Below are positions 1 through 9,380 of a stretch of 47,330 nt of DNA, piece by piece. Source of the stretch: Bacteroidaceae bacterium (GTDB taxonomy: Bacteria; Bacteroidota; Bacteroidia; Bacteroidales; Bacteroidaceae); assembly GCA_016280445.1 (NCBI GenBank), contig JAEEGS010000063.1, positions 1 to 47,330 on the forward strand, in the 5' to 3' direction. The notes beneath the pieces are model-generated. The model was not told the origin of the DNA, searched no databases, and saw only the letters and a list, made by a program, of their open reading frames with translations. The position numbers and the translations under genes are program-made. The stretch's first letter is position 1, and each line of letters opens with the position of its first letter.

Positions 1-2
1 GG

Positions 3-35
3 AAGAAATACAAAGAAAAGGATAAAGAAGAATAG
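3..35 (+). CDS. Possible C-terminal tail of an upstream gene (partial)
   Basis: One frame stays open from the window edge and reads KKYKEKDKEE before a TAG at 33-35. A lysine/glutamate-rich tail is a common C-terminus, and the terminator hairpin at 193-232 needs some upstream transcript. The segment is far too short to identify and could be chance. Confidence 0.25.
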   Translation, partial: KKYKEKDKEE

Positions 36-192
36 GAAGGGCATCGCACGGATGCTTATCGATAGTTATTGAGGGACAACATCCAAGATGCTTATGGTGT
101 TCCGTATTTGTACCAAGACTTTCGTAAATCACTGATTATCAGTATATGTTAGATTTGAGGAGGTGAAGTAAAAGAACGCATAATCCTATCAT

Positions 193-240
193 AAAGCATC
201 CGTGCAAGTCACTCGATTTGCACGGATGCTTTGTTTGTTT
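193..240 (+). terminator. Rho-independent terminator with 15-bp perfect stem
   Basis: AAAGCATCCGTGCAA (193-207) pairs perfectly with TTGCACGGATGCTTT (218-232) across a 10-nt loop, followed by a T-rich run. It probably ends the transcript entering from the left. The 12-mer GCACGGATGCTT of the right arm also occurs at 46-57, so an older or partial copy may lie upstream. Between 1 and 411 I see no complete gene. Confidence 0.75.
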
Positions 241-317
241 CTTATGTAAGTTGACTATGGAAAAACATTTTGTTACGGCCAAAAACAGCTAAGATGGGCA
301 GATTTTTAATGTAAAAC

Positions 318-348
318 TTGTGTGAACGGATAAAACAAAATACCTTTG
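318..348 (+). promoter_or_regulatory. Bacteroidetes-type promoter for the GH36 gene
   Basis: TTG at 318-320 and TACCTTTG at 341-348 are 20 bp apart, matching the Bacteroidetes -33 TTTG / -7 TAnnTTTG consensus. The start codon is about 63 nt downstream. Confidence 0.6.
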
Positions 349-411
349 TACCTGTACAATGTTCATCCGATAGGGTGTCATCAAAAATGAAGAAAAATTA
401 TTTAGGATGAT

Positions 412-2568
412 ATGAAAAAATTGCTTCTTTCCATTTGTGTTTTGACGCTGAGCTTGGGAGCCAGTGCCAAAGATGTGTTTGTGAACACGCCGAAAACGAC
501 GTTGATGCTCGCGGTGAACGAGGGACAGACGCCGCGTATTCATTATTATGGTTCGCGCATCAGGCCTGAACAGGCACATGAGGTGTACGATGCCATGAGT
601 GTGAACTACGATGCTTATCCCGCTTTCGGACACAACAGTTTTGACGAGACAGCATTGAGTGTGACCCATGCTGACGGTAACATGTCGACGGAGTTGATGG
701 TGACGGGATGCCGGCAGGAGGGTGATGAAACCATCATTTCGCTGAAGGACAAGAAGTACGACTTCTTTGTGGATCTCTATTACAAGGCCAACGACAAGAG
801 CGACGTGATTGTAACATGGACGGTGATTCGCAATGGAGAGAAGAAGCCCGTGAAGTTGGAGCAGTATGCCAGTGGAGTGATGACGCTGAGACAGGAAGGT
901 GCGTGGCTGACTCACTTCCACGGTGCGTGGGGACAGGAGGCTGGTATGACAGAAGAGCCTCTGACGGCAGGATTGAAGACTATCGTGAATCACGATGGTG
1001 TACGTACGGCGATGGATGACCGTGCCGAGGTAATGATTTCGTTGGATGGTAAGCCACAGGAGAATCGTGGACGTGTGATTGGTGCTGCACTGTGCTGGAC
1101 GGGCAACTATAAGTTGCGCATTGAGACGCGTGGCAAGTATCGTCATACGTTGTTGGCAGGCATTGACGACTTGCATACGGCCTATACATTGAAATCAGGA
1201 GAGACATTTAAGACCCCCGAGTTGGCGCTGACCTACAGCGAAGAGGGCAAGGGTGGAGTGAGCCGTGCTTTTCACCGTTGGGGACGCAATGCCCAACTTC
1301 ACAATGGTAAGGCACTACGTGAGATTCTGTTGAATTCGTGGGAAGGTGTTTACATGAATGTGAATCAGGAGGTTTGCGAACAGATGATGGATGGCATCAA
1401 GGAACTTGGTGGTGAGTTGTTTGTGGTGGACGATGGCTGGTTTGGCCGCAAGTATCGCCGCACGGATGACACACAAGGTTTGGGAGACTGGGTGACTGAC
1501 ACACAGAAGTTGCCTAATGGTGTGCCAGCCCTGTTGAAGGCTGCAGAGAGTCGCGGCCTGAAGTTTGGCATTTGGATTGAGCCGGAAATGACCAACAGTA
1601 AAAGTGAACTGTTTGAGGCTCACCCAGATTGGGTGGTGGCTCATCCCGCACGCGAACTCTCTAAAGGACGTGGTGGCACACAATTGGTGCTTGACCTCTC
1701 GAATCCCAAGGTGCAGGACTTCGTGGTGAGCATTGTGGACAATCTGGTGAAGGAGAATCCGACGTTACACTATATCAAGTGGGATTGTAACATGTCAATG
1801 CAAAACTTTGGCAGCAGTTATCTGACCGCTGACAAGCAGAGCCACCTTTTTGTGGATTATCATTTAGGTCTGCGTAATGCCCTTGAGCGCATCCGTAAGG
1901 CTCATCCAAACCTTGTCATTCAGTTGTGTTCGAGTGGCGGTGGTCGTGTGAACTGGGGTGCCATGCCTTATTTCGATGAGTTCTGGGTGAGTGATGACAC
2001 CGATGCCCAGCAGCGACTCTTCATTCAGTGGGGCACCAGCCATTTCTTCCCGCCGATGGCGATGGCTCAGCACGTCAGTGCTTCTCCTAACCACCAGACG
2101 GGTCGTGTCATTCCGCTGAAGTTCCGTTTCGATGTGGCTATGACGGGTCGTTTGGGTATGGAGATGAAACCCAGTGACCTCAACGAACGTGAACGTGAAT
2201 ATGCCAAGAAAGCGGTGGCGTTCTACAAAGAGATACGTCCCGTCGTGCAGTTGGGGGATTTGTATCGTCTTCTTTCACCCTACGAGAACAAAGGCTTCTG
2301 TAGTGAGATGTTTGTGACGGAGGATAAGAGCGAGGCCGTGTTTTTCTGCTATAAGTTTGAGAACTACATCGGTCTTGAGACACCTCGTTGGCATATGGCG
2401 GGTTTGGATCCCGACGCCACTTATCGTTTGAATGAGTTCGAGTGTACAGAGCGCAGTCACCACTTCGAAGGCAAGACATTCTCGGGCAAGTTCCTGATGG
2501 AAACTGGTATCGATGCCACGCTGAGTGGTCAGTTTGCCAGTCGCGTCATCCGACTGAAGAAACTGTGA
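412..2568 (+). CDS. Secreted alpha-galactosidase, GH36 family
   Basis: The 718-residue protein starts with a signal peptide (MKKLLLSICV..LGASA, cleavage near residue 19), so it acts in the periplasm or outside the cell. The glycoside hydrolase family 36 signature is clear: WIEPEMTN near 388-395, YIKWDCNMSMQ with the predicted nucleophile Asp458, and CSSGGGRVNWG followed by WVSDDTDA with the predicted acid/base Asp528. GH36 enzymes release alpha-linked galactose from melibiose, raffinose-type sugars or galactomannan side chains by a retaining mechanism. The length fits the family: beta-sandwich N-domain, TIM barrel and C-terminal beta domain. A promoter precedes it, and a DUF4380 gene follows after 32 nt, suggesting a two-gene transcript. 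The family is secure; exact substrate is not visible. Confidence 0.93.
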   Translation: MKKLLLSICVLTLSLGASAKDVFVNTPKTTLMLAVNEGQTPRIHYYGSRIRPEQAHEVYDAMSVNYDAYPAFGHNSFDETALSVTHADGNMSTELMVTGCRQEGDETIISLKDKKYDFFVDLYYKANDKSDVIVTWTVIRNGEKKPVKLEQYASGVMTLRQEGAWLTHFHGAWGQEAGMTEEPLTAGLKTIVNHDGVRTAMDDRAEVMISLDGKPQENRGRVIGAALCWTGNYKLRIETRGKYRHTLLAGIDDLHTAYTLKSGETFKTPELALTYSEEGKGGVSRAFHRWGRNAQLHNGKALREILLNSWEGVYMNVNQEVCEQMMDGIKELGGELFVVDDGWFGRKYRRTDDTQGLGDWVTDTQKLPNGVPALLKAAESRGLKFGIWIEPEMTNSKSELFEAHPDWVVAHPARELSKGRGGTQLVLDLSNPKVQDFVVSIVDNLVKENPTLHYIKWDCNMSMQNFGSSYLTADKQSHLFVDYHLGLRNALERIRKAHPNLVIQLCSSGGGRVNWGAMPYFDEFWVSDDTDAQQRLFIQWGTSHFFPPMAMAQHVSASPNHQTGRVIPLKFRFDVAMTGRLGMEMKPSDLNEREREYAKKAVAFYKEIRPVVQLGDLYRLLSPYENKGFCSEMFVTEDKSEAVFFCYKFENYIGLETPRWHMAGLDPDATYRLNEFECTERSHHFEGKTFSGKFLMETGIDATLSGQFASRVIRLKKL

Positions 2569-2600
2569 TTGAGAGTTGGAATGTCATAAAGAAGGAAGAC

Positions 2601-3488
2601 ATGAAAAAAATGATGTTAACACTGATGGCGGTCGTGATGGGATGCGTGGGTGTGCATGCCGATGAACCTGTCATCAGGAATTTGGAAGAATCCAAGTACT
2701 GCATGGAGATGGGCGATTTTAGTATGGTCATCGATGCAGGAAAAGGTGGAAAGATACTGTCTTTCAAATGTCAAGACATGGAGGTCATCTCACAGTCACC
2801 CATGCGGGAGACTTTTGGCAGCACGTTTTGGACGAGTCCTCAGAAAGAATGGAACTGGCCTCCTGTGCAGGAGTATGACAAAATGCCATACGCTGTGGAG
2901 GAGAAGGAGGGTGCGCTTGTCATGACGAGTCAGGTTTCGGAGCGGCTGAAGTACCGTATCCGTAAATCATTTGCGACTGACAAGAAAGACCATGCGTTTG
3001 TCATCACTTATTCCATCATCAATGAGTCAGACACGACTCGTCGTGTGGCTCCTTGGGAGATTACTCGTGTGCCGAACGAAGAGGGCTTGATATTTTTTGA
3101 TGCTCCAGTGGAGGGCATTACGCCCGCTGGCTTGATGGCATTCGAGGCTGAACATGGTGCCTCATGGTATCGGTCGGATGCAACGGAATCGAATCGTAAA
3201 ATCAATGCAGATGGCAGGGGATGGCTGGCATATAAAAACAAGAACCTGTTGCTGGTCAAGAAGTTTCAAGATTTGAAACCTTCAGAACCTGCTCCCAACG
3301 AGGCCGAGATTCAGGTGTATGTGAATCGTGGAAAGACATACATTGAGTTGGAGAGTCAAGGTGCGTATACGGAATTGAAACCTCACGAGTCGCTCAGTTG
3401 GACGGTGCGCTGGTATTTGTTGCCTGATTCGTCTCCAGTGGAGCCATCCGAGCAACTGCTACAGAATGTAAAGAAGGTCATCGAATGA
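2601..3488 (+). CDS. Secreted DUF4380 family protein (galactose-mutarotase-like fold)
   Basis: I place the start at ATG 2601 because it gives a signal peptide (MKKMMLTLMAVVMGCVGVHA) and follows the upstream stop by 32 nt; an open frame extends further upstream inside the GH36 gene but lacks such a signal. The mature part carries a pattern typical of DUF4380: an early G-G-K-I-L-S-F segment, FGSTFWTSPQKEWNWPP near 72-88, and a beta-rich body of about 270 residues. Families with this fold bind or epimerise sugars, so a role alongside the alpha-galactosidase upstream is plausible, but no enzymatic activity can be assigned from sequence. 295 residues in total. The stop codon lies inside the loop of the terminator that ends this unit. 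Confidence 0.75.
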   Translation: MKKMMLTLMAVVMGCVGVHADEPVIRNLEESKYCMEMGDFSMVIDAGKGGKILSFKCQDMEVISQSPMRETFGSTFWTSPQKEWNWPPVQEYDKMPYAVEEKEGALVMTSQVSERLKYRIRKSFATDKKDHAFVITYSIINESDTTRRVAPWEITRVPNEEGLIFFDAPVEGITPAGLMAFEAEHGASWYRSDATESNRKINADGRGWLAYKNKNLLLVKKFQDLKPSEPAPNEAEIQVYVNRGKTYIELESQGAYTELKPHESLSWTVRWYLLPDSSPVEPSEQLLQNVKKVIE

Positions 3489-3506
3489 GATGACCTTCTT
3501 TTTTTT
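3471..3506 (+). terminator. Rho-independent terminator overlapping the DUF4380 stop codon
   Basis: AAGAAGGTCATC (3471-3482) and GATGACCTTCTT (3489-3500) form a perfect 12-bp stem with a 6-nt loop containing the TGA stop, followed by a T run to 3506. It separates the + strand unit from the convergent HAD gene. Confidence 0.85.
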
Positions 3507-3526
3507 GTCCCTTATAAAATTGTTCC

Positions 3527-4228
3527 TTATAAAATATTGATGATGTCTCGAAGCGCATGCACCTCGTGGGTGACAGGTGCAGGAGCAGGGTAGTCGGGAA
3601 ATCGGTTGAAAAAGATGGTGTCAAGTCCTGCTTGCTTGGCTCCGAGAATGTCGGTGTTGAAGTTGTCGCCAATCATCAGCGTTGTTTCCGGTTTTGCACC
3701 CGACTGCTGGAAAGCGTATTCAAAGAATTGTGGCGAGGGTTTGTTGGCGCCAGCGTCTTCGCTCAGGATGATAGTCGTGAAGTAGTCGAAGAGTCCGCAA
3801 GCATGAAGTTTCTTGTACTGCACCTCGTGGAAGCCGTTGCTGCACATGTGCATGCGGTAGCCTTTTCCCCTGAGGTAATCCATCAGTTCCTGTGCTCCAT
3901 CCACCAATCCAGACTTCACGGCACAGAGTGAAAGGAACTTGTCGCTTGCCCTTCGGCAATAGTCCTCCGTGGGGTTCAGCCCTTTCCCGAGACTCAGCGG
4001 GTGGCGGAAACGCTCCACGATGAGGTAGTCACGTTCAATCTCCCCTTTGGCATACTGTGTCCAGAGTCTGATGTTCGTGTTCCAATAGTCGTCGTGGAAG
4101 ACCTTTGGGTCATCAAAGTATTGCTCCAGATGCAGAAAGTCGTACAGTTCATCCAAGGCGATGAGGGCATTTCCGTGGGTGTCGTAGAGCGTGTCGTCGA
4201 AGTCGATGAAAAGGTCGGGGTATTTCAT
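3527..4228 (-). CDS. HAD-superfamily hydrolase, YjjG-type (noncanonical pyrimidine nucleotidase)
   Basis: 233 residues from ATG at 4228. That start shares an ATGA overlap with the waaA stop and sits 9 codons inside a longer open frame. HAD motif I is DFDDTLYD with nucleophile Asp9 and Asp11; motif III/IV is [16 protein letters not shown] near the C-terminus, and a conserved lysine lies in [10 protein letters not shown]. An alpha-helical cap lies between them. YjjG-like enzymes remove phosphate from nucleoside monophosphates, including damaged pyrimidines; this is family knowledge, not visible directly. The gene is translationally coupled to waaA. Its 3' end converges on the DUF4380 terminator, and two copies of TTCCTTATAAAAT lie just past its stop. 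Confidence 0.85.
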   Translation of the reverse strand: MKYPDLFIDFDDTLYDTHGNALIALDELYDFLHLEQYFDDPKVFHDDYWNTNIRLWTQYAKGEIERDYLIVERFRHPLSLGKGLNPTEDYCRRASDKFLSLCAVKSGLVDGAQELMDYLRGKGYRMHMCSNGFHEVQYKKLHACGLFDYFTTIILSEDAGANKPSPQFFEYAFQQSGAKPETTLMIGDNFNTDILGAKQAGLDTIFFNRFPDYPAPAPVTHEVHALRDIINIL

Positions 4229-5460
4229 GAAGCATTGAAGATGGCGTTGAAGCACTTGTCAGCCGCACCAGCATTGGCATTGATGTAGCCTCCAGCCGCC
4301 TGTCCTGCTTTCTGGAGCTCCTTGGGCGAGGCGATGAACTTGTCCATGATGGCGGCAAACGAAACCTCGTCCTGATATTCGAACGAGCCGCCGCAAGCCA
4401 GCAACGCCTGTGCCTCGCGGAACTTCTTGTTGTTGGGGCCGAAAATCACGGGGATGCCATACACGGCTGCTTCTGGCACATTGTGGATACCCACACCGAA
4501 ACCGCCTCCCACGAGTGCCACCTTGCCATAGCGGTAGATGGACGACAGTTTACCGAAGCAGTTGACAATGAGCACATTCGCTTCCTTTTGTGCCACACCC
4601 TCGTTCTTCTCCAGTTCCGTATATCTCACCGATGTGAAGCCATTCTCCTCCAACAATTTCTCGATGTCCTTCAGATGCGACTCGCTGATGACGTGTGGGG
4701 CGATAATCAGTTTCCAATCCTTATGTTGAGCGAAGTAGGGGATGTAGATTTCTTCGTCGGGTCCCCACGACGAGCCAGCAATGAAGCAAGGCGCATCGCC
4801 GGCAAACTGTTCCACCAGCGGTAGGGGAGCGGCAGCATCCTTAATGGCGATGACACGATCCAGTCGGGTGTCACCCACCACAGTCACATTCTCGATGCCA
4901 TGTTCAGCCAGCAGTTTCCTCGAAGTCTCGTTCTGCACAAACAGATGGGTGAACTGCCTGATGGGCTTCAGCGTACCGTACCATTTGAAGAAATACTGAT
5001 CGGGGCGGAAGATGCTGCTCACGCTGTATGTCTTGATGCCCTTACGCCGACAGGTGGTCAGGTAGTTCAGCCAAAACTCATACTTGATGAACACGGCAAT
5101 CTCCGGATGAGCCAAGCGCAAGAACGAGAGCGCATTGCCGGGCGTGTCGAAAGGCAGGTAGCACACCAAGTCAGCGCCCTCATAGTCCTTCCTCACCTCA
5201 TAGCCCGACGGCGAGAAGAACGTGAGCAAAATTTTATATTCGGGGTGCTCCACATGCAGCCTCTCCATCAGTGGACGTCCCTGCTCAAACTCGCCCAGCG
5301 ATGCGGCATGAAACCACACTACGCGGTCGGTCTTCTTGATGTGGCGACGCAACAGCCCATACGTCTGGCTGATGCCCACCACCATCTTCCGTGCTTTCTT
5401 ATGGAAGAGGGCTGCCAAAATCATGCCCCAAGTGAATATGTATAATCCTATAGAATACAC
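4225..5460 (-). CDS. waaA: 3-deoxy-D-manno-octulosonic acid transferase (Kdo transferase)
   Basis: The 411-residue protein has the WaaA/KdtA layout: an N-terminal membrane anchor ([18 protein letters not shown]), then [14 protein letters not shown] with the predicted catalytic base Glu57, and GT-B glycosyltransferase motifs including [18 protein letters not shown] near residue 310. It transfers Kdo from CMP-Kdo to lipid A precursor on the inner face of the cytoplasmic membrane. The only in-frame start that keeps the membrane anchor is GTG at 5460. It lies 38 nt after gltX on the same strand and is coupled by ATGA to the HAD gene. The gltX-waaA linkage is an observation here, not a known pathway. 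Confidence 0.92.
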   Translation of the reverse strand: MYSIGLYIFTWGMILAALFHKKARKMVVGISQTYGLLRRHIKKTDRVVWFHAASLGEFEQGRPLMERLHVEHPEYKILLTFFSPSGYEVRKDYEGADLVCYLPFDTPGNALSFLRLAHPEIAVFIKYEFWLNYLTTCRRKGIKTYSVSSIFRPDQYFFKWYGTLKPIRQFTHLFVQNETSRKLLAEHGIENVTVVGDTRLDRVIAIKDAAAPLPLVEQFAGDAPCFIAGSSWGPDEEIYIPYFAQHKDWKLIIAPHVISESHLKDIEKLLEENGFTSVRYTELEKNEGVAQKEANVLIVNCFGKLSSIYRYGKVALVGGGFGVGIHNVPEAAVYGIPVIFGPNNKKFREAQALLACGGSFEYQDEVSFAAIMDKFIASPKELQKAGQAAGGYINANAGAADKCFNAIFNAS

Positions 5461-5467
5461 AATGAGA

Positions 5468-5501
5468 ATTTACAATTTGACGATTTACAATTTACAATTT
5501 A
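5468..5501. repeat. AT-rich short repeats between gltX and waaA
   Basis: ATTTACAATTT occurs at 5468-5478 and 5483-5493, followed by an overlapping TTTACAATTTA at 5491-5501 that includes the gltX stop. Similar AATTGA-type repeats appear at 18713-18755 and 26496-26523. Confidence 0.6.
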
Positions 5502-7061
5502 TCCGAGAGTTTCGATGGCAAACTTCATTCTTCTCAGCACCTCTTCTTTGCCAAGGAATGCCGAGAGTTCATACATGTCGGGGCCTTGTCCCGTACCCAC
5601 CAGCGCCACACGCCACGCGTTCCATGGCCTGATGCCTGTCTGCTCCGTCCATGGGTCGACAACTGCCTTCTGACCTTCCACGCTCCAGTCGTCGATGCCT
5701 TCCAGCACCGTCATCATCTGCTCCATCTCGGCAGCCGTGTTTTCGCCCCAGTTCTTGCGCACGAACTTGTCGCCCTCCTTGTCAAACTCTGTGGGAGCCA
5801 CGAAGAAGAACTTCGTCAGCGGCCACAAGTCGCTTGCAAACGAGATGTTGCGCTTCTTCTTGTTGCCCTGACCGTCCACATATTCAATCACCTTCATCTT
5901 CATCATTCTCACCACTTCTGCCTCCTGCTCGGCTGTTGCCTCAATGCCATTTTCGCGCAGCACTTTGTCGAAAGCAGGACACCAGTCAGCATCGGGACGT
6001 TGGATGAGATACTGATGGTTGAACCATGCAGCCTTCACATAATCGAACTTTGCCCCGTTCTTCGAGCACTTCGACAGGTCGAACAACTGCACCATCTCCT
6101 CCAGCGACATCAGTTCTTGGTCGTTGCCAGGATTCCAACCCAGCAGCGCCAAGAAATTCACCACCGCCTCGGGCAGATAGCCCTTCTCCCTGTAGCCCGA
6201 TGACACTTCGCCGCTCTTCGGGTCGTGCCACTCCAGCGGAAACACGGGGAAGCCCAGTTTGTCGCCGTCACGCTTCGAGAGTTTTCCGTTGCCAATTGGC
6301 TTCAGCAGCAGCGGCAAATGAGCGAAACGGGGCATCGTGTCAGCCCATCCGAACGCCTCATACAGCAACACGTGCAGCGGAGCCGACGGCAGCCACTCCT
6401 CACCGCGAATCACGTGGGTAACCTCCATCAGGTGGTCGTCCACAATGTTCGCCAAGTGATATGTGGGCAGTTCGTCGGCACTCTTGTAGAGCACCTTGTC
6501 ATCGAGGATTGACGAGTTGATTCTCACCTCCCCGCGAATCAGGTCGTCCACCAACACATCCCTGCCTGGTTCAATCTTGAAGCGCACCACATATTGCTCG
6601 CCCTGAGCGATGAGGCTGTCCACCTCCTCCTTCGGCAGGGTGAGCGAGTTGCGCATCTGTCCGCGTGTCGATGCGTCATATTGGAAGTTCTCCACCTCCT
6701 CGCGTTTCTTGTTCAGTTCCTCGGGCGTGTCGAACGCATAGTAAGCCTTGCCCTCATCGAGCAGCACCTGCACATACTTCTTGTAGATGTCTCTGCGTTC
6801 GCTCTGTCGGTAGGGACCGTGAGAGCCGCCGAAGGAGACACCCTCGTCAAACTGGATGTCCAGCCACTTGAACGACTCGATGATGTACTCCTCTGCTCCA
6901 GGCACAAAACGGGTGGAATCCGTGTCTTCGATGCGGAAAATCAGTTCGCCCCCTTGCTGACGGGCAAAGAGGTAATTGTAGAGCGCGGTGCGCACACCGC
7001 CTATATGAAGAGGTCCCGTAGGACTGGGTGCAAAGCGCACCCGAACTTTTCTTTCTGCCAT
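5499..7061 (-). CDS. gltX: Glutamyl-tRNA synthetase
   Basis: 520 residues from ATG at 7061. The class I aminoacyl-tRNA synthetase signatures are both present: [13 protein letters not shown] at residues 10-22 (HIGH motif) and [10 protein letters not shown] with KLSKR at 260-264 (KMSKS). It charges tRNA-Glu with glutamate in the cytoplasm. The frame stays open 75 codons further upstream through the 24-bp repeats, but that extension is low-complexity and the strong catalytic N-terminus begins at this ATG, with a -7 box only 23 nt upstream. I therefore reject the longer start. The gene leads a gltX-waaA-HAD transcript. Confidence 0.96.
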   Translation of the reverse strand: MAERKVRVRFAPSPTGPLHIGGVRTALYNYLFARQQGGELIFRIEDTDSTRFVPGAEEYIIESFKWLDIQFDEGVSFGGSHGPYRQSERRDIYKKYVQVLLDEGKAYYAFDTPEELNKKREEVENFQYDASTRGQMRNSLTLPKEEVDSLIAQGEQYVVRFKIEPGRDVLVDDLIRGEVRINSSILDDKVLYKSADELPTYHLANIVDDHLMEVTHVIRGEEWLPSAPLHVLLYEAFGWADTMPRFAHLPLLLKPIGNGKLSKRDGDKLGFPVFPLEWHDPKSGEVSSGYREKGYLPEAVVNFLALLGWNPGNDQELMSLEEMVQLFDLSKCSKNGAKFDYVKAAWFNHQYLIQRPDADWCPAFDKVLRENGIEATAEQEAEVVRMMKMKVIEYVDGQGNKKKRNISFASDLWPLTKFFFVAPTEFDKEGDKFVRKNWGENTAAEMEQMMTVLEGIDDWSVEGQKAVVDPWTEQTGIRPWNAWRVALVGTGQGPDMYELSAFLGKEEVLRRMKFAIETLG

Positions 7062-7083
7062 GATGATGTTTTGAATTTGCGTG

Positions 7084-7091
7084 CAAAGGTA
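7084..7091 (-). promoter_or_regulatory. -7 box of the gltX promoter
   Basis: On the minus strand TACCTTTG matches the Bacteroidetes -7 consensus 23 nt upstream of the gltX ATG. A TTTG at 7117-7120 is 25 bp away, longer than ideal spacing, so only the -7 box is claimed. Confidence 0.5.
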
Positions 7092-7225
7092 CGTAAAAAT
7101 AATGAGACAGGAAAAACAAAGGGGGAAAATGTTTCTCTTCCGTATATTGAGAGAATGAAAAGCGGCGTTGCTGGAGATTCCTTGCTTCCACAACCCCCAA
7201 TTCCCTCCTTTTACAACCACAAAAT

Positions 7226-7290
7226 CGGTCTGAGTCACACCGGCACCCTCGGTCTGAGTCACACCGACCCCTACGGTGTGAGTCACACCG
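7226..7290. repeat. Three 24-bp direct repeats, each with a 17-bp palindrome
   Basis: CGGTCTGAGTCACACCG at 7226-7242 and 7250-7266 and CGGTGTGAGTCACACCG at 7274-7290 recur with an exact 24-bp period. The third copy is a perfect palindrome of 8-bp arms around a central G; the other two have one mismatch. A second direct repeat, GAGGTAGTGGAAGA at 7296-7309 and 7319-7332, follows. The region 7062-7371 has no credible gene; frames open through it on both strands only because 24 is a multiple of three. Possible regulator binding sites or an intergenic repeat family. Confidence 0.85.
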
Positions 7291-7371
7291 ATTTCGAGGT
7301 AGTGGAAGAGTCGCTACAGAGGTAGTGGAAGAATGAAACGGGAGGCTGTGACAGTAGAGGTGGAATGGATG

Positions 7372-8139
7372 CTACTTTGCCTTTGGGCAATGTTCTTTGA
7401 TGTAGTTATACACGAAGTCGAAGTCCTCGTTGCGGACATAAACTTGATTGTTGGAGAGGATTTCTCTGATTTTGATGACGTTGCCCCATCTGCCGCGTTT
7501 CACGCTGTGCACGGAGGCGAAGTCGGAATACATGGAAGTGCGGACAGCGGTGTTGATGCCCAATCCCATCACGGCAGGCCTCCCCGATGCTGCACCTGCG
7601 AGAGCGGTGATGGCACCCAGTTTCTGTGCCTTCTTGGCTTGCTCGGGAATTTGTTCGTGATTGATGCCGTGCTCGTCCATCGTGAAGAGAATGATGTATT
7701 TGCCGCCATACATGCCTGCCACAATGGCATAGCTAAGGAAGATGAGAAGGGCGAAAAAGGCGATGAAGACGAGAACGGGCCATGTGTCATCCCATAGTTG
7801 TTCCCTGTTGTCCCAGGCGATGTGATTCCAGTTCAGCATCAGAATCAGCCCGCCGATACCTACAAAAATCCAGAAGAAGATTTTGTACACCAAGAACAGG
7901 ATGGTGGGGTTTGTCCACATGTTGAAGGGGTATATCCAGCGGTACTTGCCGTCGTCGCACAAGGTGACCCCCTTCTTCAGTTCTTCGTTGTCATACGACC
8001 TGCGTTTCCGCTTCTTGCCCGTAGTTTTGGCAGCAAGAGGCGGAGGCGGTGGTGTTGGCGATGCCACAGCTGCTCCACATGAGAAGCAGAATTTGGTGTC
8101 GTCGGGCAGTTGTGCGCCACAGTTGCAACAATTCTTCAT
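7372..8139 (-). CDS. Zinc-ribbon membrane protein of unknown function
   Basis: 255 residues. The N-terminus MKNCCNCGAQLPDDTKFCFSCG is a classic double-CxxC zinc ribbon. It is followed by a proline- and lysine/arginine-rich linker, then two hydrophobic stretches near residues 80-105 (TILFLVYKIFFWIFVGIGG region) and 120-145 (WPVLVFIAFFALLIFLSYAI), which look like a transmembrane hairpin. The C-terminal 100 residues are soluble and start with a basic, glycine-containing stretch. The role is unknown; the ribbon could be a protein-interaction module. It is preceded by its own promoter and separated from gltX by the repeat region. Confidence 0.85.
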   Translation of the reverse strand: MKNCCNCGAQLPDDTKFCFSCGAAVASPTPPPPPLAAKTTGKKRKRRSYDNEELKKGVTLCDDGKYRWIYPFNMWTNPTILFLVYKIFFWIFVGIGGLILMLNWNHIAWDNREQLWDDTWPVLVFIAFFALLIFLSYAIVAGMYGGKYIILFTMDEHGINHEQIPEQAKKAQKLGAITALAGAASGRPAVMGLGINTAVRTSMYSDFASVHSVKRGRWGNVIKIREILSNNQVYVRNEDFDFVYNYIKEHCPKAK

Positions 8140-8164
8140 AGGTCTTGGATGTTAAGTTTCTCCG

Positions 8165-8197
8165 CAAATGTAGTGTTTTTTGTGGCTCTCATCCAAA
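8165..8197 (-). promoter_or_regulatory. Promoter of the zinc-ribbon gene
   Basis: On the minus strand TTTG (8194-8197) and TACATTTG (8165-8172) are 21 bp apart, matching the Bacteroidetes consensus. The start codon is at 8139. Confidence 0.5.
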
Positions 8198-8253
8198 CAT
8201 TTTGTTCAAATTTTGTCGATAAAATGTGTGCGTACCTCTTGTTTTTCCTCCGA

Positions 8254-8287
8254 TTTGTTCAGAACTTTGAAAAATTTCGTATCTTTG
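8254..8287 (+). promoter_or_regulatory. Promoter of the winged-helix gene
   Basis: TTTG at 8254-8257 and TATCTTTG at 8280-8287 are 22 bp apart. The ATG at 8322 follows 35 nt later. It is divergent from the zinc-ribbon promoter. Confidence 0.5.
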
Positions 8288-8321
8288 CAACCATTAAAAC
8301 TTTATGTGTTAATTGACTGAT

Positions 8322-9359
8322 ATGAATATAATTGCTCTTCGATTGCTCAACCAACAGCTTATATGTCCTCAGTTCCGTGACCCTGCTGAGGTGGTGAGTC
8401 ATATGGGGGCTATACAGGCGCAGGAATACCGCATGATGAGATGGGCGGTGGAGATGCGGACAAAGAAACCTTCTGCCAAAGCGTTCAAGGAGGCTTTCGA
8501 TTGTGGACGGATTGTCCGTCTGCACCTGATGCGGGGCACTTGGCAACTGGTGGCTGCGGAGGATTATTGGATGATGGTTGACCTCTGCGCACCTAAGGCG
8601 ATAGCAGTGACGAAGGGATGGATGAGCAGCAACAAAATCAGCATCCCCGACGAGGAACTGATGCGTGTTCGTGACATCCTCGCACAGACGGCTGTCGACA
8701 AGGGAAGCGTTACCAAGGAGGAACTGGTTCGGGCATTGGCTGAGAGAGACATACGGATGGATGACCATCGTTTGTCGTACCATATTCGTATGGCAGAGTT
8801 TTCGGGCACTCTCTGCAGCGGAGATTTGCAGCCGCTGAAAGCCACCTATGCGCTTACAGCCAATAAGATAAAGCCTGCCGCCAAGATGGATAGAGACGAG
8901 GCGTTGATGCGCTTTACCCGCACATACTTCCGAAGTCGTCAACCCGCCACATTGGAGGATTTCGTGTGGTGGTCGGGTTTGAACGTGAGCGATTGCCGCA
9001 GGGGAATTGCGCTCTTGGGTGATAGCATCCACGTGGAGCATTATCGGGGGCGTGACTTTTATTTGACAGACGATTGTCGTACACGAGGATTCAGAACCGG
9101 CAAGTTCTTGCTGATTCCTCCCTACGATGAATACCTCATTGGCTACAAGAGCCGTGACATTGTGCTACCTCCTGAACATCGTCATCGTGCCCACAACAAC
9201 AGCGGCATCTTCCAGCCTATCGTCGCCCGCGACGGCGTTATTTGCGGTAACTGGTCACCCTTCCGCGATGATTGCCAAGTGACCTTTTTCGGGGGCGAGT
9301 ATGATGCAGGGGAGGTGCAGGAGGCTTGGCAGAGGTATAGAAGATATGGACAGAAATGA
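8322..9359 (+). CDS. Winged-helix DNA-binding protein, AlkZ/YcaQ-like (HTH_42)
   Basis: 345 residues from ATG at 8322; a TTG three codons upstream is also possible. The N-terminus ALRLLNQQL followed by AIQAQEYRMMRWAVEMRT, LHLMRGTWQLVAAEDY near 65-80, and the C-terminal LIPPYDEYLIGYKSR and RDGVICGNW segments are typical of the winged-helix family that includes the DNA glycosylases AlkZ/YcaQ (tandem winged helices that unhook interstrand crosslinks or bulky alkyl adducts). I see the family resemblance but cannot confirm the QxQ/QxD catalytic signature beyond the QAQ in AIQAQEY. It heads a same-strand run with an MBL-fold gene 21 nt downstream. Confidence 0.8.
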   Translation: MNIIALRLLNQQLICPQFRDPAEVVSHMGAIQAQEYRMMRWAVEMRTKKPSAKAFKEAFDCGRIVRLHLMRGTWQLVAAEDYWMMVDLCAPKAIAVTKGWMSSNKISIPDEELMRVRDILAQTAVDKGSVTKEELVRALAERDIRMDDHRLSYHIRMAEFSGTLCSGDLQPLKATYALTANKIKPAAKMDRDEALMRFTRTYFRSRQPATLEDFVWWSGLNVSDCRRGIALLGDSIHVEHYRGRDFYLTDDCRTRGFRTGKFLLIPPYDEYLIGYKSRDIVLPPEHRHRAHNNSGIFQPIVARDGVICGNWSPFRDDCQVTFFGGEYDAGEVQEAWQRYRRYGQK

Positions 9360-9380
9360 TAAACAACTTTGGAATAGTTT

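Noticed and set aside
7062-7286. N-terminal extension of gltX through the 24-bp repeats
   Set aside because: The strong class I start and a -7 box lie at and just above the ATG at 7061; the extension is repeat-derived and low in complexity.
7226-7290. A small CRISPR array
   Set aside because: The spacers would be only 7 nt long and there are just three units; no cas gene is nearby.
6594-7325. A 243-residue + strand protein opposite gltX
   Set aside because: It is the antisense shadow of gltX plus the repeats, with no recognisable domain.
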